A stretch of 42,962 nt of DNA, taken from positions 1 through 42,962 of the forward strand of contig NZ_BCUA01000030.1 of assembly GCF_001591045.1 (NCBI RefSeq), written 5' to 3'. Below, piece after piece: positions 23,481 through 32,614 of this stretch (positions within the stretch are counted from its first letter, which is position 1; the number at the start of each line of letters is the position of its first letter). The DNA is from Sphingopyxis granuli NBRC 100800 (GTDB lineage: Bacteria > Pseudomonadota > Alphaproteobacteria > Sphingomonadales > Sphingomonadaceae). A program made the translations under genes and the position numbers. The notes below the pieces were generated by a model. The model was given only the letters and a program-made list of their open reading frames with translations. It had not been told where the DNA came from and did not search any database.

Positions 23481-24338
23481 TCACTTTGATCCGATAGTCA
23501 GATCGATCCATTTTATCGTTCCCGGACGCGTCGTCATTCGGGACGATGCATGAGAAGAGAATGGCGAAGAACAGCCGATAAAAAGTATGGTCTTCTTTGG
23601 GCCGCCAATGGCGACGGAATAGGCGGTGCATCCGGCCGGCAAGGAAATCCGCTGAATGGCGCCACGGTTCCGGATGCAACGGATGGCGCTTCCCGAAGAA
23701 GCTCCAGCGACCCAGAGCGCTCCTGTTTCCTCGATCGCGATCCCGTCCGGCGTCTCGCCGTCCATCGTTGCCCAGATTCGCCTCGACCGAAGGTCGCCAT
23801 CGGCAGCGATGTCGAATGCCGTCAGCTTCCCCGCGACGCTTTCTGCGACAATCAGCGATCGGTCGCTGTCGATCGCCATGCCGTTCGGGAAAGCCAGGCC
23901 GTCCGCCGCCACAAAGGCGGATCCATCGGGCCGGACGGCACAGATATTGCCGGGCCTGAAGCGTTCACCCGCCCATATGTCGTACCCCATCGAGCCCACA
24001 TAGGCGCGGCCCTGGGCGTCGACGATCATGTCGTTGGCATGCGCGAGGGCCAGCCCGGTCAGGTCGGCATGCAAAACGGGCCGTCCCTTGACGACGGCCA
24101 GGATTTGCTGCCGTCGCATCGACACGACGAGCAAGGTTTTGTCGGGCAGCCAGCCCAGCCCCGATGGATTGTCGTCGAGCTCCAGCTCGATTCTCATTTT
24201 TCCTTCGAGATCGACCGAACACACGCGCTTGGCTTCGATGTCGGAAAACCACAGCCGGTCATCATGCCAGCGGAGTCCCTCGGGAAGGATCAGGCCGGCC
24301 GCGAGCTCGTTCAGCTGCGCAGTATCTTCTTGTCCCAT
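23481..24338 (-). CDS. SMP-30/gluconolactonase-family lactonase
   Basis: 285-aa six-bladed beta-propeller. Metal-binding positions are visible in LPEGLRW (Glu), HANDMIVD (Asn) and ETPDGIAI (Asp). The family hydrolyses lactones of sugars and other compounds using a divalent metal. No signal peptide is seen, so it is cytoplasmic. ATG 24338 overlaps the upstream SDR stop by 28 nt, marking it as the last gene of the P450/SDR/transketolase/SDR operon. An SDR that forms a lactone or keto product followed by a lactonase is a common pairing. The C-terminal segment is less conserved than the rest but unbroken. Confidence 0.88.
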   Translation of the reverse strand: MGQEDTAQLNELAAGLILPEGLRWHDDRLWFSDIEAKRVCSVDLEGKMRIELELDDNPSGLGWLPDKTLLVVSMRRQQILAVVKGRPVLHADLTGLALAHANDMIVDAQGRAYVGSMGYDIWAGERFRPGNICAVRPDGSAFVAADGLAFPNGMAIDSDRSLIVAESVAGKLTAFDIAADGDLRSRRIWATMDGETPDGIAIEETGALWVAGASSGSAIRCIRNRGAIQRISLPAGCTAYSVAIGGPKKTILFIGCSSPFSSHASSRMTTRPGTIKWIDLTIGSK

Positions 24339-25135
24339 CCACGCTGCCTGTAGAGACGATCGAAATTGGGTTGTCCGGTCTGCGCCGTCACGCCGCCATC
24401 GATCGTCAGCGTCGTTCCGGTGATGTAGGAGGCGTCGCTCGATGCCAGAAAGGCTATGCCGGCCGCCATTTCGTCGGCGGTTCCGACACGGCCCATTGGA
24501 ACAAGCCGCTCATAATCCTCCATGATCGCGGCATCGCGAAGGTGCGATTTCAGCATGGCGGTTCCGACACCCCCGGGACAGATGCAATTGACCCTTATGC
24601 CTTCGCCGGCGTGATCGACCGCCATGTTGCGCGTCAGGTTGACGACGCCCGCCTTGGCGACATTATAGGCGGCGAGCCCCGGGTCGGCGAACAGTCCGGA
24701 AATCGAAGCCGTGTTGACGATGCAGCCCCCTGCGGTGCGCAGATAGGGCAGGGCCGCCCGACTGCCGAAGAAGACGGCATCGAGGTCGACCGCCATCGTC
24801 CGGCGCCACTGTTCGGCAGTGATCTCGTCGACATGGCCGAAGCAGCCGATACCCGCGTTGTTGACCAGCACGTCGAGGCGGCCGAGCGATTGCGCCGCAT
24901 CGTCGATAAAGCTGCTGATCGCGTCGATGTCGGAGACATCCACCGCGCGCAGGGTCCTGGCGGATTCGGCAATGCCGGTGCGCGTCACCATCTGCGCGAG
25001 CGCATCCTCGCTGAGGTCGCAGAGCGCGAGGATCGCGCCTTCGGCGGCGAAGCGACGCGCCGTCGCTTCGCCGATCCCCGATGCCGCGCCGGTGATGGCG
25101 ACGACCATGCCCTCGAAACGTCGCATGGCCTTCAC
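24311..25135 (-). CDS. Short-chain dehydrogenase/reductase 1
   Basis: 274-aa classical SDR. The nucleotide-binding TGAASGIG, structural NNAG and catalytic triad Ser (NTASISG), Tyr and Lys (YNVAK) are present. An Asp at the end of beta-2 (LCDLS) favours NAD(H). It probably oxidises a hydroxyl on the pathway intermediate; the product may feed the lactonase encoded next (28-nt overlap). The start is taken as GTG 25135 inside a GTGA overlap with the transketolase stop. An ATG at 25126, with GAAGG close before it, would remove three residues and is equally possible. Confidence 0.92.
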   Translation of the reverse strand: MKAMRRFEGMVVAITGAASGIGEATARRFAAEGAILALCDLSEDALAQMVTRTGIAESARTLRAVDVSDIDAISSFIDDAAQSLGRLDVLVNNAGIGCFGHVDEITAEQWRRTMAVDLDAVFFGSRAALPYLRTAGGCIVNTASISGLFADPGLAAYNVAKAGVVNLTRNMAVDHAGEGIRVNCICPGGVGTAMLKSHLRDAAIMEDYERLVPMGRVGTADEMAAGIAFLASSDASYITGTTLTIDGGVTAQTGQPNFDRLYRQRGWDKKILRS

Positions 25136-26130
25136 CGACCGATCAGGGTGCGGAGCGCCGTCGCGATGCCATCTCCGGTCAGGCCGTAATGGCGGTAGAG
25201 ATGGGTCGGGGGCGCGACGAGGGCATATTCGTCCGGCAGCGCGTGCCGGGCGAAGCGCACGGCAATGCCGCCTTCGGCCAGTATTTCGGCGACCGCGCCG
25301 CCCAGCCCGCCGTGCGGATTATGTTCCTCGACGGTCAGGATCGCTCCGGTCTCCCGCGCTGCGGCGCGGATCGCATCGGCGTCGATCGGCTTGATATAGG
25401 CGGCGTCGAGGACGCGAACCGAAAGCCGGGGCGCCGTATCGGCGAGAATGTCGGCGGCGTCGAGCGCGGCCTTGACCCCGATCCCCGTCGCGATGATCGT
25501 CGCATCCCGTCCATCACGCAATGTCCTGAAGCGGCCGTGGGTGAAGTCGGGCACGTCGTCGTAGACGGGCTTTTCCGCGCCGCGACCGATGCGGATATAG
25601 ACCGGGCCGTCGATATCGATCGTGCTGCGGATCAACCCGCGGATCGCGTTTCCGTCGCACGCCGAGACCACTGTCATATGTCCCATGGCGCGGGTTATGG
25701 CGATGTCCTCCACCGCATGGTGCGACGTGCCGTAAAAGCCCATCGAGATGCCCGCATGGTGCGAAAGGATGCGGACTTTCTGCCGGGTGTAGGCCAGGTC
25801 GGTCCGGACCTGCTCGGCACACAGAAGCGAGGCAAAGGAGGCGAAGGTCGAAACATAGGCGATATGACCCGACGCGGCGAGCCCCGCGGCGATCGACATC
25901 ATATTCTGTTCGGCGATACCGGTATTGATGAAGCGGTCCGGAAAACGGCGCTGAAAGGAATCGAGGCCGTTCGACGACGCCAGGTCGGCCGTGAGCACGA
26001 CAAGTTCGGGCCGCCTTTCCGCCAGTTCTTCGAGTTCGGCGCTCATCGTCAGCGCCGTCAGTTTCGGCATCGATGTCTGGATATTCCAGCTTGCCGGGTC
26101 GAGCGGCTTTTCGAGTTCGGCGATGGTCAT
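25132..26130 (-). CDS. Split transketolase, C-terminal subunit
   Basis: 332-aa protein with the pyrimidine-binding and C-terminal domains of transketolase. The TPP-activating glutamate lies in NTGIAEQNM (E74). HHAGISMGFYGTSHHAVED and VEEHNPHGGLGGAVAEIL are typical of split transketolases. With the N-terminal subunit (ATGA overlap) it forms one TPP enzyme that moves a two-carbon ketol unit. This is not the housekeeping enzyme by context, since it sits in a P450/SDR/lactonase operon. Split forms are known for apulose-phosphate and other special sugars; the substrate here is open. Confidence 0.92.
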   Translation of the reverse strand: MTIAELEKPLDPASWNIQTSMPKLTALTMSAELEELAERRPELVVLTADLASSNGLDSFQRRFPDRFINTGIAEQNMMSIAAGLAASGHIAYVSTFASFASLLCAEQVRTDLAYTRQKVRILSHHAGISMGFYGTSHHAVEDIAITRAMGHMTVVSACDGNAIRGLIRSTIDIDGPVYIRIGRGAEKPVYDDVPDFTHGRFRTLRDGRDATIIATGIGVKAALDAADILADTAPRLSVRVLDAAYIKPIDADAIRAAARETGAILTVEEHNPHGGLGGAVAEILAEGGIAVRFARHALPDEYALVAPPTHLYRHYGLTGDGIATALRTLIGR

Positions 26131-26981
26131 GCGTCGAGCCTTTCCTGAATTTCGGCGACCGCCACCGCCTTGTCGGCGGGCCCAAGGAATCCGAGATGCC
26201 AATAGGGGGTGGTTTCCATGAACCCGACGCCCTTGCCCTTCTTGGTGCGGGCGACGATCATGTGCGGCCGGTCGCTTTGCTGGGCGCGGTCGAAGGCCGC
26301 GAGGACGGCCTGCATGTCGTGCCCGTCGATCTCGTTCGTCGACCAGCCGAAGCTCTCGAACTTCGCCGCGATCGGTTCGATGTTCATCACATCTTCAGTG
26401 TTGCCGTCGAGCCCCATGCCGTTCGCATCGACGATCCCGATCAGGTTCGACAGGCCGTAGTGCCCGGCAGCCATCGCAGCCTCCCAGACCTGACCCTCCG
26501 CCAGTTCGCCGTCGCCGATCATGACCCAGGTCAGGAAATCGCGCTGCTGCAGTCGCGCGGCCAGCGCCATGCCGACGCCGACGGACAGATTGTGACCGAT
26601 CGATCCCGAGGAGAAATCGCAGCCCGGAACCTTGTTCATGTCGGGATGATCGCCGAGCGGCGAGCCGAGGCGGGTATAGGTGTCGAGCCAGTCCTCGGGA
26701 AAATAGCCCAGTTCGGCAAGGATCGGATATTGGCCGATCGCGGCATGGCCCTTGCCCAGCAGGAAGCGATCGCGATCCGGCCACCGCGGATCGGCCGGCT
26801 TGAGGCGCAGCGTGTGATAATAGAGCGCTGCGAACATTTCCGCGCAGGAAAAGACGCTCGAATAATGGCCGCTTTTGGCGATCTCGACGAGCCGGATCGT
26901 TTCCAGGCGAATCCAGTCGGCCTTTTTTTCGAGCATGCGGGGGTCCGCTGCCCGGTTACGGGGCAGGATGGCGTTGTCCAT
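26127..26981 (-). CDS. Split transketolase, N-terminal (TPP-binding) subunit
   Basis: 284-aa diphosphate-binding half of transketolase. The TPP/Mg motif starts GDGELAEGQ (residue 156) and ends near DANG. Active-site histidines occur in KSGHYSS, GKGHAAIGQ and GSIGHNLS. ATG 26981 follows AAGGATTTCATC; an in-frame ATG at 27023 would overlap the upstream SDR gene and is less likely. It is coupled to the C-terminal subunit by ATGA and lies 25 bp after the SDR stop. The function is as for its partner: ketol transfer or cleavage of an alpha-hydroxyketone, with the substrate unknown. Confidence 0.92.
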   Translation of the reverse strand: MDNAILPRNRAADPRMLEKKADWIRLETIRLVEIAKSGHYSSVFSCAEMFAALYYHTLRLKPADPRWPDRDRFLLGKGHAAIGQYPILAELGYFPEDWLDTYTRLGSPLGDHPDMNKVPGCDFSSGSIGHNLSVGVGMALAARLQQRDFLTWVMIGDGELAEGQVWEAAMAAGHYGLSNLIGIVDANGMGLDGNTEDVMNIEPIAAKFESFGWSTNEIDGHDMQAVLAAFDRAQQSDRPHMIVARTKKGKGVGFMETTPYWHLGFLGPADKAVAVAEIQERLDA

Positions 26982-27006
26982 GATGAAATCCTTGGCTGGC
27001 GAAAGA

Positions 27007-27792
27007 TCAGTCGGAGAATGCACCGGGCATCATGCCCACCGACTGGCCGCCATCGACGACGATCATCGCGCCGCTGGTGTAGGTGGCGATATCGCTGGCG
27101 AGGTAGAGCGCGGCGCCGACGATCTCGGGCGGATCGCCCGCCCGGCCGAGCGGGATCGACTTTTTCGCGTGGCGGGTAAAGGCTTCGGAACGCGACCAGG
27201 CCTTGCTCACGTCGGTGTGAAACGGACCGGGCGCGATGGCGTTGACGCGCACTGTGGGGCCATATTCCTGCGCGAAGGTGGTCGTGAAGATATTCACGCC
27301 CGATTTTGCGGCATCATAAGGTGCGGCACCGAACTCGGGGCGCAGCGAACCGGTCGACGAGATGTTGATGATGCACCCTCCGCCGCGCCCGACCATGTCC
27401 GCTCCGAACAGGCTGCAAAGTCGAAAGGGCCCTTTCATGTTGACCGATATGATCTTGTCGAACAGCTCTTCGCTCGTCTCGACCGAGGAGGGCGCGATCG
27501 GCGACATGCCGGCGTTGTTGATCAATATGTCAGCCCCGCCCCAGTCGCGCTTCACCTCTTCGAACAGGCGGTCGCAGTCTTCCCAGCGTCCGGCATGCAC
27601 CTGGTGAGCCGAGGCTTTTCCTCCGCGATCCCTGATCGATCGGGCGACCTCTTCGCAGGCGTCGAGCTTGCGGCTCGCGATCGCCACCGTCGCGCCCGCC
27701 TTGGCGAATCCCTCTACCATCGCGAGGCCGAGCCCGCGACTGCCGCCCGTCACGACGACCACCTTGCCGGTGAAATCAAATGTAGCGTTCAT
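27007..27792 (-). CDS. Short-chain dehydrogenase/reductase 2
   Basis: 261-aa classical SDR. The cofactor motif is TGGSRGLG, followed by NNAG, catalytic Ser (NISSTGS) and Tyr/Lys (YDAAKSG). An Arg after beta-2 (ASRKLDA) points to NADP(H) preference, unlike SDR 1. It is the second gene after the P450 (62-bp gap) and is followed 25 bp later by the split transketolase. It is likely to oxidise the hydroxyl made by the P450, or to reduce a keto group, giving the alpha-ketol type substrate a transketolase could use. That link is inferred from order only. Confidence 0.92.
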   Translation of the reverse strand: MNATFDFTGKVVVVTGGSRGLGLAMVEGFAKAGATVAIASRKLDACEEVARSIRDRGGKASAHQVHAGRWEDCDRLFEEVKRDWGGADILINNAGMSPIAPSSVETSEELFDKIISVNMKGPFRLCSLFGADMVGRGGGCIINISSTGSLRPEFGAAPYDAAKSGVNIFTTTFAQEYGPTVRVNAIAPGPFHTDVSKAWSRSEAFTRHAKKSIPLGRAGDPPEIVGAALYLASDIATYTSGAMIVVDGGQSVGMMPGAFSD

Positions 27793-27854
27793 GTTCGAAA
27801 GTCACTCCCGTCTCGCATGTCGGAAAAAGGCAATCGCCTTGCGCGGAGGGCCGG

Positions 27855-29162
27855 TCAGGCCGTCTGGTAGCGGATCGGCAATGATTTCAGGCCGCCCACG
27901 AAAATGGCTTTGGTATATTTGGGGGGGGCGGCGGGCTCGATCGCGTCGAGATTCGCAAGCAGTTCTTCGAGCAGGATGCGGATTTCCAGCTTTGCCAGAT
28001 GCTGGCCGAGGCAGACGTGGGCACCATAGCCGAAGGCGACATGCTTGTTCGGCGACCGGCCGGGCTGGAACTGCTGCGGATTTTCGAAAATCTCCTCGTC
28101 CCGATTGCCCGAAGGATAGCAGAGCATCAGCCAGTCGCCCTTGCGGATCAGCTGTCCGCGCAATTCATAATCCTCGGTGGCGCTGCGCATGAAATGGCGG
28201 ACCGGCGTCGTCCATCGCAACGCCTCGTCGATCAGCGCCGGAATGCGCGACGGATCTTCCTTGAGTTCGCGGAACAGCTCGGGCGACCGCGACAGGGCCC
28301 AGAGCGCGGTGGCCGAAGTCGACGAGGTGGTGTCGTGGCCGGCCGTCGCCACCGTGACGTAATAGCTCAGGGCCTCGATCTCGGGGACCGGCTGTCCATC
28401 GATCTGGGCATTGGCGATGATCGACAGGACATCGTCGCGCGGATTGACTTTGCGATCCTCGTGGAAGGGACGAAGGAAGGCATTGAAATCCCGGAAGACA
28501 TTGTCCGATCCGAGGGAGAAGGTATCGTCGCCTTCGCGCCCCAGTTCCTCATCGGCGACCGAGAAGACCTCCTGCGTGAGACGAAGTACGCGGGAATAAT
28601 GCTCGTCCGGGATGCCGAGGATGTTCATGATCACCTCGAGCGGATAATGCACGGCGATGTCGGAGACGAAATCGCATGTCCCGCCGGCGGCCCGCATGCG
28701 TTCGACGGTCTTTTTCGCGATGGCGCGAATCTCTTCTTCGCGCTTCCTGACGCTGCCCGGCTGGAACCATGCTTGGGTGAGCATCCGATACCGGCCGTGT
28801 TCGGGCGGGTCCATATAGACGATGCTACGGTGGACCTTCTCGGCGTCTTCGCCGCCTCCAGCGAGCTTTTGATACTCCTCTTCGGGCATCAGAACGGCGG
28901 ACAGGTCGCCGCTGTGAAAAAGGCTGTTCTGCCGGCTGATCTCCATGATGTCCTGATATTTGGAGACGACCCAGAAGGGACGAAAACCGGGGACGTCCGC
29001 AATGGCGAGCGGATATTGCGCGCGGATCGTCGCCAGCAACTCGTGCAAGCCCGCCTCGTCCGCCCAGACAGCGGGGTCGGTCAGCCGGCTCGCCATGTCT
29101 GCCGGCAATTGCGGCGCATTGCCTTGCTCTTGGGGCTGCGTGACCAGATTTTGCGCCGACAT
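27855..29162 (-). CDS. Cytochrome P450 monooxygenase
   Basis: 435-aa soluble bacterial P450. The I-helix oxygen-activation motif is AGHDTT (274-279), the K-helix ExxR is EALR (313-316), and the haem loop FGYGAHVCLG has the thiolate ligand C384. The overall style (RHFMRSATEDYELRGQ, PNKHVAFGYGAHVCLG) recalls bacterial P450s acting on terpenoid and steroid side chains (CYP124/125/142-like groups), but the subfamily is uncertain. ATG 29162 follows AGGAGTTGGGAG. It heads the minus-strand operon ending at SMP-30. No ferredoxin or ferredoxin reductase gene is in the window, so redox partners must be elsewhere. The palindrome at 29252-29267, 90 bp upstream, is the likely TetR site. Confidence 0.95.
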   Translation of the reverse strand: MSAQNLVTQPQEQGNAPQLPADMASRLTDPAVWADEAGLHELLATIRAQYPLAIADVPGFRPFWVVSKYQDIMEISRQNSLFHSGDLSAVLMPEEEYQKLAGGGEDAEKVHRSIVYMDPPEHGRYRMLTQAWFQPGSVRKREEEIRAIAKKTVERMRAAGGTCDFVSDIAVHYPLEVIMNILGIPDEHYSRVLRLTQEVFSVADEELGREGDDTFSLGSDNVFRDFNAFLRPFHEDRKVNPRDDVLSIIANAQIDGQPVPEIEALSYYVTVATAGHDTTSSTSATALWALSRSPELFRELKEDPSRIPALIDEALRWTTPVRHFMRSATEDYELRGQLIRKGDWLMLCYPSGNRDEEIFENPQQFQPGRSPNKHVAFGYGAHVCLGQHLAKLEIRILLEELLANLDAIEPAAPPKYTKAIFVGGLKSLPIRYQTA

Positions 29163-29251
29163 CTCCCAACTCCTTTTCCTGTCGTGACGATTGGCGCCGC
29201 CTCGTTCCGTCATGGCGAATCTCTTTTGCGGCGCCGCCTATCCTTTACACC

Positions 29252-29267
29252 TTACACGTGTAAGTAA
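29252..29267 (-). promoter_or_regulatory. TetR site A upstream of the P450 operon
   Basis: On the minus strand the 16-mer is TTACTTACACGTGTAA; it includes the perfect 14-bp palindrome CTTACACGTGTAAG (29251-29264). It fits the pattern TTACTTRYRYRTGTAA shared with sites B (30075-30090) and C (40267-40282). It lies between a possible -35 (TTGTTA) and -10 region of the P450 operon and downstream of the tetR stop. Confidence 0.7.
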
Positions 29268-29317
29268 CAATAGGCTATGCGAAGTTTCCGCAGATTTTAA
29301 GCGAGGTTTCCGGATTG

Positions 29318-29977
29318 CTATCCGGCGACGTCGGCCTGCAGCCCGGCGCGCACGAAATTCAGGACATGTTCGGTGTAGCGCTGGCGCATTTCGTCGCTCA
29401 CTTCGGATGCGTGAAGGCCCAGGCGATGCACATAGGAAGCCGTGAACATATAGTCGCACGCGCCCGTGAGCGTGAAATAGCTGAATGTCGGGTCGACGTC
29501 GCGAAACTCGCCGGATTCGACGCCTTGCTGGATGATCGCGCGCTGGGCGATCAGGAGTGGTTCGACGCTGCTGGTGTAGACGTGTTTCGCGATCTCTTCG
29601 TCGGTCCCGTTGATCAGATAGGCGACCAGCTCGTTCATATAGGGATAGCGGTAATGGGTGTTGATCAGGCCGCTCAGATGCCGCTTGAGCTTTTCCCATG
29701 GCGTAATCGGCGCGTCGATCAGCGCCCGCAGGTTGCGGATGGGCAGGTTCACGATGCGGTCCAGCAGCGCGACGAGCATGCCGTTCTTGCTTTTGAAATA
29801 ATAGCGCACGAGTCCCGTATTGAGGCCGGAGCGTTCGGAGATGTCGGCGATCGCCACATCGAGCCCGCGGCGTTCGATCATCAGCGAATGCAGCGCGTCG
29901 AGCAGGGCTTCGGGCGAGCTTTGCGCCCCTTTCGCGCGCGTGGCGCGCGTCGTTTTCTTCATTGCCAGATCGGCCAT
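29318..29977 (-). CDS. TetR-family regulator of the P450/CoA island
   Basis: 219-aa TetR-type regulator. The helix-turn-helix is around residues 38-65 (VAIADISERSGLNTGLVRYYFKSK), followed by a ligand domain with a C-terminal TetR-like dimer helix pair. The start at ATG 29977 is tentative: GACGGG is a weak ribosome site, and ATG 29962 (MKKTTRA) is an alternative. It lies between the P450 operon and the divergent TonB receptor operon. The same 16-bp palindrome flanks it on both sides and recurs before ACAD-3, so it is the best candidate for regulating all three transcripts and itself. The effector is probably the substrate or a CoA ester of it. Confidence 0.88.
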   Translation of the reverse strand: MADLAMKKTTRATRAKGAQSSPEALLDALHSLMIERRGLDVAIADISERSGLNTGLVRYYFKSKNGMLVALLDRIVNLPIRNLRALIDAPITPWEKLKRHLSGLINTHYRYPYMNELVAYLINGTDEEIAKHVYTSSVEPLLIAQRAIIQQGVESGEFRDVDPTFSYFTLTGACDYMFTASYVHRLGLHASEVSDEMRQRYTEHVLNFVRAGLQADVAG

Positions 29978-30074
29978 CCCGTCAAAATCCCCATGCTTTG
30001 CCCGTGCAAGTGAGCTTGCTCCATCCTGTCTGGCATTTTGCCTAACTCGACTCAAGTTGTCTTGACAATCATGT

Positions 30075-30090
30075 TTACATACACAAGTAA
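30075..30090 (-). promoter_or_regulatory. TetR site B between tetR and TonB receptor 2
   Basis: On the minus strand the sequence is TTACTTGTGTATGTAA, matching TTACTTRYRYRTGTAA. A TTGACA box (-35-like) is at 30062-30067 just upstream in the receptor direction, and a weaker palindrome TTGTC-TT-GACAA overlaps it (30057-30068). The location fits control of both divergent genes. Confidence 0.7.
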
Positions 30091-30152
30091 GTTATTAATG
30101 TCGAACCCGAGTCGGGATATCGATGCGATAAGGCAAATGGGAGGGTTGGGTG

Positions 30153-32567
30153 ATGAGCACGCGTTTTTCGGGATGGTCCAGGGCCGCCGCCGTATCGTTG
30201 GTCGCCGTCGCGGCGATGTCAGCCGGGGATGCCGCCCACGCGCAGGACGCGGCGGCGCAGAAGGAGAGCGCGTCGGGCGGTGCGCCGGGCGTCGGCGAAA
30301 TCATCGTGACGGCGCAGCGCCGCGAGGAGTCGGTCAACAAGGTCCCCATCTCGATCACGGCGCTGTCGGGTGATCAGTTGCGCGACATGAATATCCGCGA
30401 CGTCGCGGACCTGACGCGCGTGGTCCCCGGTTTCACCGAGGCCAAGTCGGCGGGCGGCACGCCGATCTATACGATCCGCGGTATCGGCTTCAACACCGAC
30501 TCGATGTCGGCGACGTCGCCGGTCGGCATCTATGTCGACGAGGTCGCCTACGCCTATCCCTACATGAGTACCAATATCCTCTTCGACATGGAGCGGGTCG
30601 AGGTTCTGAAGGGGCCGCAGGGGACGCTCTATGGCCGCAACACGACGGGCGGGCTCGTCAATTTCGTGCCGGCGAAGCCGAGCGACACGTTCGAAGCGGG
30701 CGTGGCGGTCGAGGCGGGCAATTTCCTGGCCTATGACGCGACCGCCTATGTCACCGGGCCGCTTGCCGAGGGGCTGAGCGCGCGCTTGGCGCTTCGCGTC
30801 AATGGCCGGGCCGATGAATGGCAGCGCAGCGTCACCCGCGACGATGAACTCGGCAAGGCCGCGCAGCAGGCGGGACGAGCGATTCTGGCGTGGGACGGGG
30901 GTGGCGTGAAGCTCACGCTGACCGGCAGCTTCTGGCGCGACCGATCGGATACGCAGGCCCCGCAGGCGATCGCCTATGACCCGCAGCAGCCCGCGTTCGG
31001 CAACCCGCTGGGGTCGGCGTCCGTGATCACGGGCAAGTCGAACCGCGATGCCGACTGGACGCCGCTCGACTATCCCGGCCCGTTTGCCAACGGATATGAG
31101 CGTCCGCCTTACCGCGTCAGCGCGAACTTCCAGGCCCTGTCGGGCCGCGCCGAATTCGATCTCGACGACAATCACCAGTTCATCTCTTTGACCGGCTTCA
31201 ACCATGTCGATCGCGAGCAGATGACCGACAAGGGCGGCACCCAGCTCGAAACGGCCGGCCGCTATGCCATCGGCAAGATCAATTCCTTCTCGCAGGAGTT
31301 CCGGATAACCGGACAGGATGGCCCCGCGACCTGGCTCGTCGGCGCCTATTATGGCGTGGACAAAGTCCAGGACGAGCTTGTCGGGTTCGACACCGACATG
31401 TCGATCATCGGCTTGCTGCGCTCCGTGGCCGCCAGCGTGCCCAGCAGCTATACGCCCGACGAGATCGCGGACGGTTTCCGTGCCTATCGGGCGCTCATCG
31501 CGATCCGCGACAAGACCTTCGGCGTCTTCGGCAATGTCGATCTGGAACTGAGCGACCAGTTCAAGCTGATCGTCGGCGCGCGCTACACGAAGGAAAAGCA
31601 GCGGTTCGAAGGATGCTCGGCCGATTTCATGGGCAATACGGCTCCCATCTGGAACACCGCGCTTGCAGCGATCACGGGGACCAATGTCAATCTGCAGCCG
31701 GACCAATGCCTGACCTACAAGGATGATTTCAGCGGATCGTCGGGACTGGTCACCATTCCGCTGAACGAGGATAATTTCTCCTTCAAGGGCACGCTCAACT
31801 GGACGCCGCAGCCGGGCACCCTGTTCTACGCGTCTTTCTCGCGCGGCTACAAGGCGGGGGCGTTCCCGTTCAGCTCCGCCAATGTCGAGCAGCAACTGCT
31901 TCCCGCGAAGCAGGAAGAGGTGCTCGCCTATGAAGTCGGCACCAAGCTTTCGCTCGCCGATCGCAAGCTGCAGCTCAACATGGCCGGCTATTATTACGAC
32001 TATCGCGACAAGCAGCTTTCGGCGCGTGTCTTCGACCCGGTGTTCGGGACCTTGCAGCGGCTGGTCAATATCCCGAAATCGGTCGTCTATGGCTTCGAAG
32101 CCGATCTGACCGGGCGGGTGGCCGAAGGACTGACCTTCCGCCTCTCTGGCAATTATCTGCATACCGAGGTCAAGGATTTCACGGCCTTCACGCTGGCCGG
32201 AACACCCGCCAATTTCGACGGCGAAGCCTTCCAGCTCTCGCCCAAATGGATGGGTACGGCCTCGGTCGACTATGAGACGCCCGTATCCGATGCGCTGGGC
32301 GCGGGCTTCTCGGTCGGCGTGAACTATCAGTCGGGTTCGAAGGGGCAACTCGAATCGAATCCGTTGCTCGCGATCAACGCGCGCGCGCTGGTCGATGCGT
32401 CGATTTTCCTCTTCGGCAACGACAGCGACTGGAAGTTATCGCTGTGGGGCAAGAATCTGCTCGACAAATATTATTGGACCAACACCGACAGCGAACAGGA
32501 CAGCTATATCCGCTTCACCGGAATGCCGCGCACCTTCGGCATTTCCTTCTCGACAAAATTCCGGTGA
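30153..32567 (+). CDS. TonB-dependent outer-membrane receptor 2
   Basis: 804-aa TonB-dependent receptor. The signal peptide ends at about AAHAQD (residue 30). A short low-complexity linker is followed by GEIIVTAQRREES, a plug with VEVLKGPQGTLYGRNTTGG, and a beta-barrel to the end (GISFSTKFR). ATG 30153 is preferred over the adjacent GTG 30150; GGGAGGG lies 7 nt before. It is the first gene of the plus-strand catabolic operon and is divergent from tetR, with operator B in between. It presumably imports the compound degraded by the P450/CoA enzymes, but the ligand cannot be read from the sequence. Confidence 0.95.
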   Translation: MSTRFSGWSRAAAVSLVAVAAMSAGDAAHAQDAAAQKESASGGAPGVGEIIVTAQRREESVNKVPISITALSGDQLRDMNIRDVADLTRVVPGFTEAKSAGGTPIYTIRGIGFNTDSMSATSPVGIYVDEVAYAYPYMSTNILFDMERVEVLKGPQGTLYGRNTTGGLVNFVPAKPSDTFEAGVAVEAGNFLAYDATAYVTGPLAEGLSARLALRVNGRADEWQRSVTRDDELGKAAQQAGRAILAWDGGGVKLTLTGSFWRDRSDTQAPQAIAYDPQQPAFGNPLGSASVITGKSNRDADWTPLDYPGPFANGYERPPYRVSANFQALSGRAEFDLDDNHQFISLTGFNHVDREQMTDKGGTQLETAGRYAIGKINSFSQEFRITGQDGPATWLVGAYYGVDKVQDELVGFDTDMSIIGLLRSVAASVPSSYTPDEIADGFRAYRALIAIRDKTFGVFGNVDLELSDQFKLIVGARYTKEKQRFEGCSADFMGNTAPIWNTALAAITGTNVNLQPDQCLTYKDDFSGSSGLVTIPLNEDNFSFKGTLNWTPQPGTLFYASFSRGYKAGAFPFSSANVEQQLLPAKQEEVLAYEVGTKLSLADRKLQLNMAGYYYDYRDKQLSARVFDPVFGTLQRLVNIPKSVVYGFEADLTGRVAEGLTFRLSGNYLHTEVKDFTAFTLAGTPANFDGEAFQLSPKWMGTASVDYETPVSDALGAGFSVGVNYQSGSKGQLESNPLLAINARALVDASIFLFGNDSDWKLSLWGKNLLDKYYWTNTDSEQDSYIRFTGMPRTFGISFSTKFR

Positions 32568-32614
32568 CCGGCCCAGATCGAGGCAGGTGCCGCAATCATG
32601 AAGAGGTATGACCG

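Noticed and set aside
23481..23700. Frameshift near the C-terminus of the SMP-30 lactonase
   Set aside because: The end looks unusual, but the total length (285 aa) is normal and no better continuation exists in another frame.
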